Below are positions 14,728-16,581 of a stretch of DNA of 16,581 nucleotides, piece after piece (position 1 is the first letter of the stretch; every line of letters begins with the position of its first letter). The notes under the pieces were generated by a model. That model was given only the letters and a program-made list of their open reading frames with translations. It had not been told where the DNA came from and made no database searches. The stretch is from NCBI GenBank assembly GCA_964420455.1, contig CAYQTO010000075.1, positions 1 to 16,581 on the forward strand, in the 5' to 3' direction. The position numbers were made by a program, and so were the translations under genes. This DNA comes from CAYQTO01 sp964420455 (GTDB taxonomy: Bacteria; Sumerlaeota; Sumerlaeia; SLMS01).

Positions 14728-15636
14728 ATGCGCCTTATCCTGACCACGCTCCTCCTGGCCGCCGTCTCCGCGGCACCCGCCCAGCAGGGCACCTTTGCCG
14801 AGCGCCGCGCCGAGTGGCGCGAAAACACCGCCAAGGCCACCGAACAACTCCGCGAGCGCTTCGCCAAGCAGCACGAAGTCCGCTCGCTCACCTACGCCGT
14901 CAACGGCCAGGAAGTCACCCGCTTCTTCTCGCTCGAGGAAACGGAAGACGGGGTGCTGAGGCTGGTGGAGACGGAGACGCCGGGCGGACGGCTCTTCCAG
15001 CATTCGCAGCTCTTCGAACGCACCGGCGACCAGTCCGCCCGGGTGACCCACACGGGCCCGGAGGGCCGCCAGGCGGTGTCGGACTATGAATGGATGATGA
15101 ACGAGCTGGGCTTCCAGCTGTCGAAGGACACGACGGGTCCGGGGGGACGCACGGCCAGCACGGACACGACAATCTCACGCCTGGAGGACGGCATCGCGGG
15201 CAACCGCATCACCACCGGCCCGGGGGGACGCACGGCCGAGAGCAACAGCAGCCTCACGCGGACGGACAGCGGGCTGGAAGGCAACCGCACGGTCCTCGGG
15301 CCTGACGGCCGCAGCTATACGCTCGACAGCCTTTGGCAGAAGACCGAGGAGGGCGTGAACCGCAGCACCACGCGAACGGGCCCCAACGGCCAGCAGCTCC
15401 TCTCGCAGGATTCCTGGCAACGGACCGGCGAGGGCGGCTGGACCCGCAGCAGCAAGGCCTCCGGCCCGATGGGCCAGAGCCTCAGCCGCGAGCGCACGGG
15501 CCAGTTCGACGCGGGCAACCTCACGATCGAGAACTCCCTGCAGAGGTCCGGCGGCAAGTCCGGCGCCACCCGCAGCAAGCCCGACCGTAGCGGCAACCGC
15601 CGAGCCGGTGGCGGAACGGCGAAAGGCAAACGATGA
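14728..15636 (+). CDS. Exported protein of 27-residue GPxG repeats, function unknown
   Basis: 302 residues from the ATG at 14728, preceded by GAGAAAGG. The frame is open far upstream, but only from here is there a signal peptide (MRLILTTLLLAAVSAAPA, then QQG). A charged helix-like stretch (about 22-55, ERRAEWRENTAKATEQLRERF) precedes a repeat domain. The motif TGPxGR recurs at residues 109, 136, 163, 190, 217 and 245, an almost perfect 27-residue period, with a decayed copy near 84. Each repeat has the form GPxGR, six to eight polar residues, a hydrophobic pair, then a Gly turn, suggesting a beta-hairpin (YD/RHS-like) or beta-solenoid fold. The C-terminal tail is Gly-, Arg- and Lys-rich. I do not recognise the family. 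It is divergent from the URO-D-like gene (246 bp apart) and runs directly into the second repeat field: its TGA is part of the first ATGAG module. Confidence 0.85.
   Translation: MRLILTTLLLAAVSAAPAQQGTFAERRAEWRENTAKATEQLRERFAKQHEVRSLTYAVNGQEVTRFFSLEETEDGVLRLVETETPGGRLFQHSQLFERTGDQSARVTHTGPEGRQAVSDYEWMMNELGFQLSKDTTGPGGRTASTDTTISRLEDGIAGNRITTGPGGRTAESNSSLTRTDSGLEGNRTVLGPDGRSYTLDSLWQKTEEGVNRSTTRTGPNGQQLLSQDSWQRTGEGGWTRSSKASGPMGQSLSRERTGQFDAGNLTIENSLQRSGGKSGATRSKPDRSGNRRAGGGTAKGKR
15052..15540 (+). repeat. 81-bp in-gene tandem repeats (six copies)
   Basis: Repeat starts at 15052, 15133, 15214, 15295, 15376 and 15460 are spaced 81, 81, 81, 81 and 84 bp. Copies share the Gly-Pro-x-Gly-Arg/Gln codons but have diverged at other positions, so the array is old and selected at protein level. 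Confidence 0.85.
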
Positions 15637-16060
15637 GGTCAGGAGGCCGGGAGGGGGGATATACAATGAGGAAAGGAGTGAATGAGGGGGGGATATGCGA
15701 GGGCAAGGACGGGGGGGCAGAACAGAGGGTCTTGCCAGTGCCGTTCTCTTTATCTCTTTGCCTCATTGTAAAAAACAAAAAACAATGAGATCAGGAGGTC
15801 AGGAGGGGGACCAACAGGGAGGACAGGAATATACGGGGGGTCTCGTACCGACGGCCGCCCGGCGCGCTGAAACGGCCCCGAGGGACCCCCACGCGGAAAC
15901 AACGGCGCGCTGAAAGTGCGCCTGCAGAAAAGCCCAGGGTCAGCGGCGTCAGCCGCGCCACCCTGGGTTCCGGTCGCCCACCCTCCCGCACCCTGTAAGG
16001 GTGCCGCAACACAACAGCTAACGATGAGGTCAGGAGGCCGGGAGGGGTTGTCTATACGGC
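15633..16060 (+). repeat. Second repeat field, diverged relative of the 8.3-9.6 kb array
   Basis: The gap between the convergent genes ending at 15636 and 16072 has no gene. It holds two tandem 33-34-bp purine modules (15633-15665, 15666-15699) ending ATATACA and ATATGCG, a pyrimidine-rich inverted stretch, and a further module from 15785. It then repeats the hairpin series of the 469-bp unit: GGCGCGCT/AGTGCGCC (15903-15921), CCCAGGGT/ACCCTGGG (about 15932-15966) and GCACCCT/AGGGTGC (about 15988-16004). A last ATGAG module (16024) ends in TGTCTATACGG (16049-16059). The middle GGACCCC terminator-like hairpin and CCCCGGGT hairpin are missing here. Confidence 0.88.
15762..15789. repeat. Perfect inverted repeat at a module junction
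   Basis: CTCATTGT (15762-15769) and ACAATGAG (15782-15789) are perfect 8-bp arms around a 12-base A-rich loop. It marks where an inverted module meets a direct one. The A-run could also act as the U-tail of a minus- or plus-strand terminator, but no GC stem is present. Confidence 0.6.
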
Positions 16061-16071
16061 CACCTGGGCCC

Positions 16072-16581
16072 TCAATACACCCGCGTGATGTCCGCATCCT
16101 TGTAGTAGAAGGTGAGGATCTGGCGGAAGTCCTGGCCGGAGAGGGCGCGGCCCATGGCGCCGGTCTGGCACATGCCGACCCCGTGGCCATAGCCGGCACC
16201 GCGAAGGGTGAAGTGATCCGGGCGGGCGGGATCGCCGACGGGATCGACGACGAAGGCGGCGCTCCGGAGGGGGGGCTGCCAGATGCGGCGTATAGACAGC
16301 TCGGGGCCGACCTCGGCGGTGCCCTCCTCGCCAAGGAAGCGGACGGCGAGGAGCCGGCCGGAGGGTCCGCGGCCGAGGGGCTCGATGGCGGTGACGCGGC
16401 CCACCGGGTGACCAGCCTCCGCCAGGAAGCGGGAGAGGTCCGCGGCGGGGGTGGTCACGACCCAGCGGAAGTTCTTGCGGGTCCATTCGGGGAGGCCCGT
16501 ATAGACATCCGGGTTGGCGTAGACGGGGGGCGGTTCGGCGATCCATCGGCGGAGGTTGGCCTCGTCGCGGAGATCCGGGGG
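16072..16581 (-). CDS. SpoIID/LytB-domain protein (5' end outside window)
   Basis: 170 codons are visible from the window edge to a TGA at 16074-16072; the frame stays open to the end, so the start is outside. The text LRRWIAEPPPVYANPD and LPEWTRKNFRW is followed by GAGYGHGVGMCQTGAMGRAL and FRQILTFYYKDADITRVY, the C-terminal signature of SpoIID/LytB-domain proteins. In Bacillus SpoIID is a lytic transglycosylase that cuts denuded peptidoglycan during engulfment; in non-sporulating bacteria the domain serves cell-wall remodelling or amidase enhancement. The internal GTG at 16458 is not a credible start because the domain reads through it. No terminator is seen; the repeat field follows directly. 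Confidence 0.9.
   Translation of the reverse strand, partial: PPDLRDEANLRRWIAEPPPVYANPDVYTGLPEWTRKNFRWVVTTPAADLSRFLAEAGHPVGRVTAIEPLGRGPSGRLLAVRFLGEEGTAEVGPELSIRRIWQPPLRSAAFVVDPVGDPARPDHFTLRGAGYGHGVGMCQTGAMGRALSGQDFRQILTFYYKDADITRVY
16290..16298 (-). repeat. TGTCTATAC word in SpoIID-like gene, copy 1
   Basis: The 9-mer is read as Leu-Ser-Ile-Arg (CTG TCT ATA CGC), the third codon phase among the coding sites. Confidence 0.7.
16499..16507 (-). repeat. TGTCTATAC word in SpoIID-like gene, copy 2
   Basis: The 9-mer is read as Asp-Val-Tyr-Thr (GAT GTC TAT ACG), 209 bp from the previous site in the same gene. Confidence 0.7.

Noticed and set aside
14482..15051. N-terminal extension of the URO-D-like gene
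   Set aside because: The extra part is antisense to the exported repeat protein and low in family similarity; GGAGGTG before the ATG at 14481 decides the start.

Overview
The window is GC-rich bacterial chromosome, densely coding, with clearly resolved genes on both strands. The prepilin-like protein at 1456-2130 carries an FTLIELLIVVAIIAILAAIAV-type N-terminus followed by an NFLEAQTRAKVSR-type helix. From memory, that combination is common in Sumerlaeota, Hydrogenedentota and related PVC/FCB-side lineages. Hairpin-rich intergenic repeats and several Sec-exported proteins fit this, but the phylum is inferred, not shown.

Layout. (1) 3-191 is the 3' end of a prolyl-4-hydroxylase-like oxygenase, converging on a strong hairpin terminator (191-230). 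(2) 262-7205 is a tight minus-strand cluster, read in the order 7205 to 262: two tandem secreted cyanophycinase paralogues, an NhaC-family antiporter, an M42-like metallopeptidase, a pseudopilin and a secreted beta-propeller-like protein. Several junctions overlap or abut (TAATG-type, TAG|ATG, ATGA), and one terminator closes the cluster. (3) 7206-7339 is a divergent control region facing a LysR-type regulator (7340-8305, plus). (4) 8306-9649 is a non-coding repeat field: 469-bp tandem repeats full of hairpins, then a 34-bp minisatellite. (5) 9650-14481 holds three minus-strand genes: URO-D/MtaA-like protein, secreted M14 carboxypeptidase, and a bifunctional arginine dihydrolase/ornithine cyclodeaminase-like protein (ArgZ/AgrE type). 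(6) 14728-15636 (plus) encodes an exported protein built of 27-residue repeats. (7) 15633-16060 is a second, diverged repeat field. (8) 16072-16581 is the 3' part of a SpoIID/LytB-domain gene running off the window.

How the genes may work together. Cyanophycin is a polymer of Asp with Arg side chains. Secreted cyanophycinases would cut it to beta-Asp-Arg; a transporter and peptidases could deal with the products; ArgZ/AgrE would turn arginine into ornithine, ammonia and CO2, and possibly onward to proline. A LysR regulator sits between the cyanophycinase cluster and the arginine enzyme. Together this reads as a candidate scavenging locus for extracellular cyanophycin or arginine-rich polymer in a bacterium that does not look cyanobacterial.

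The most unusual non-coding signal is a 9-mer, TGTCTATAC, found ten times in 16.6 kb. It occurs on both strands, inside five coding positions in three different codon phases, and at the end of the intergenic repeat modules. Both large repeat fields lie exactly between convergent genes. The 9-mer is a candidate genome-wide signature word (uptake-sequence-like, methylation or architecture motif).
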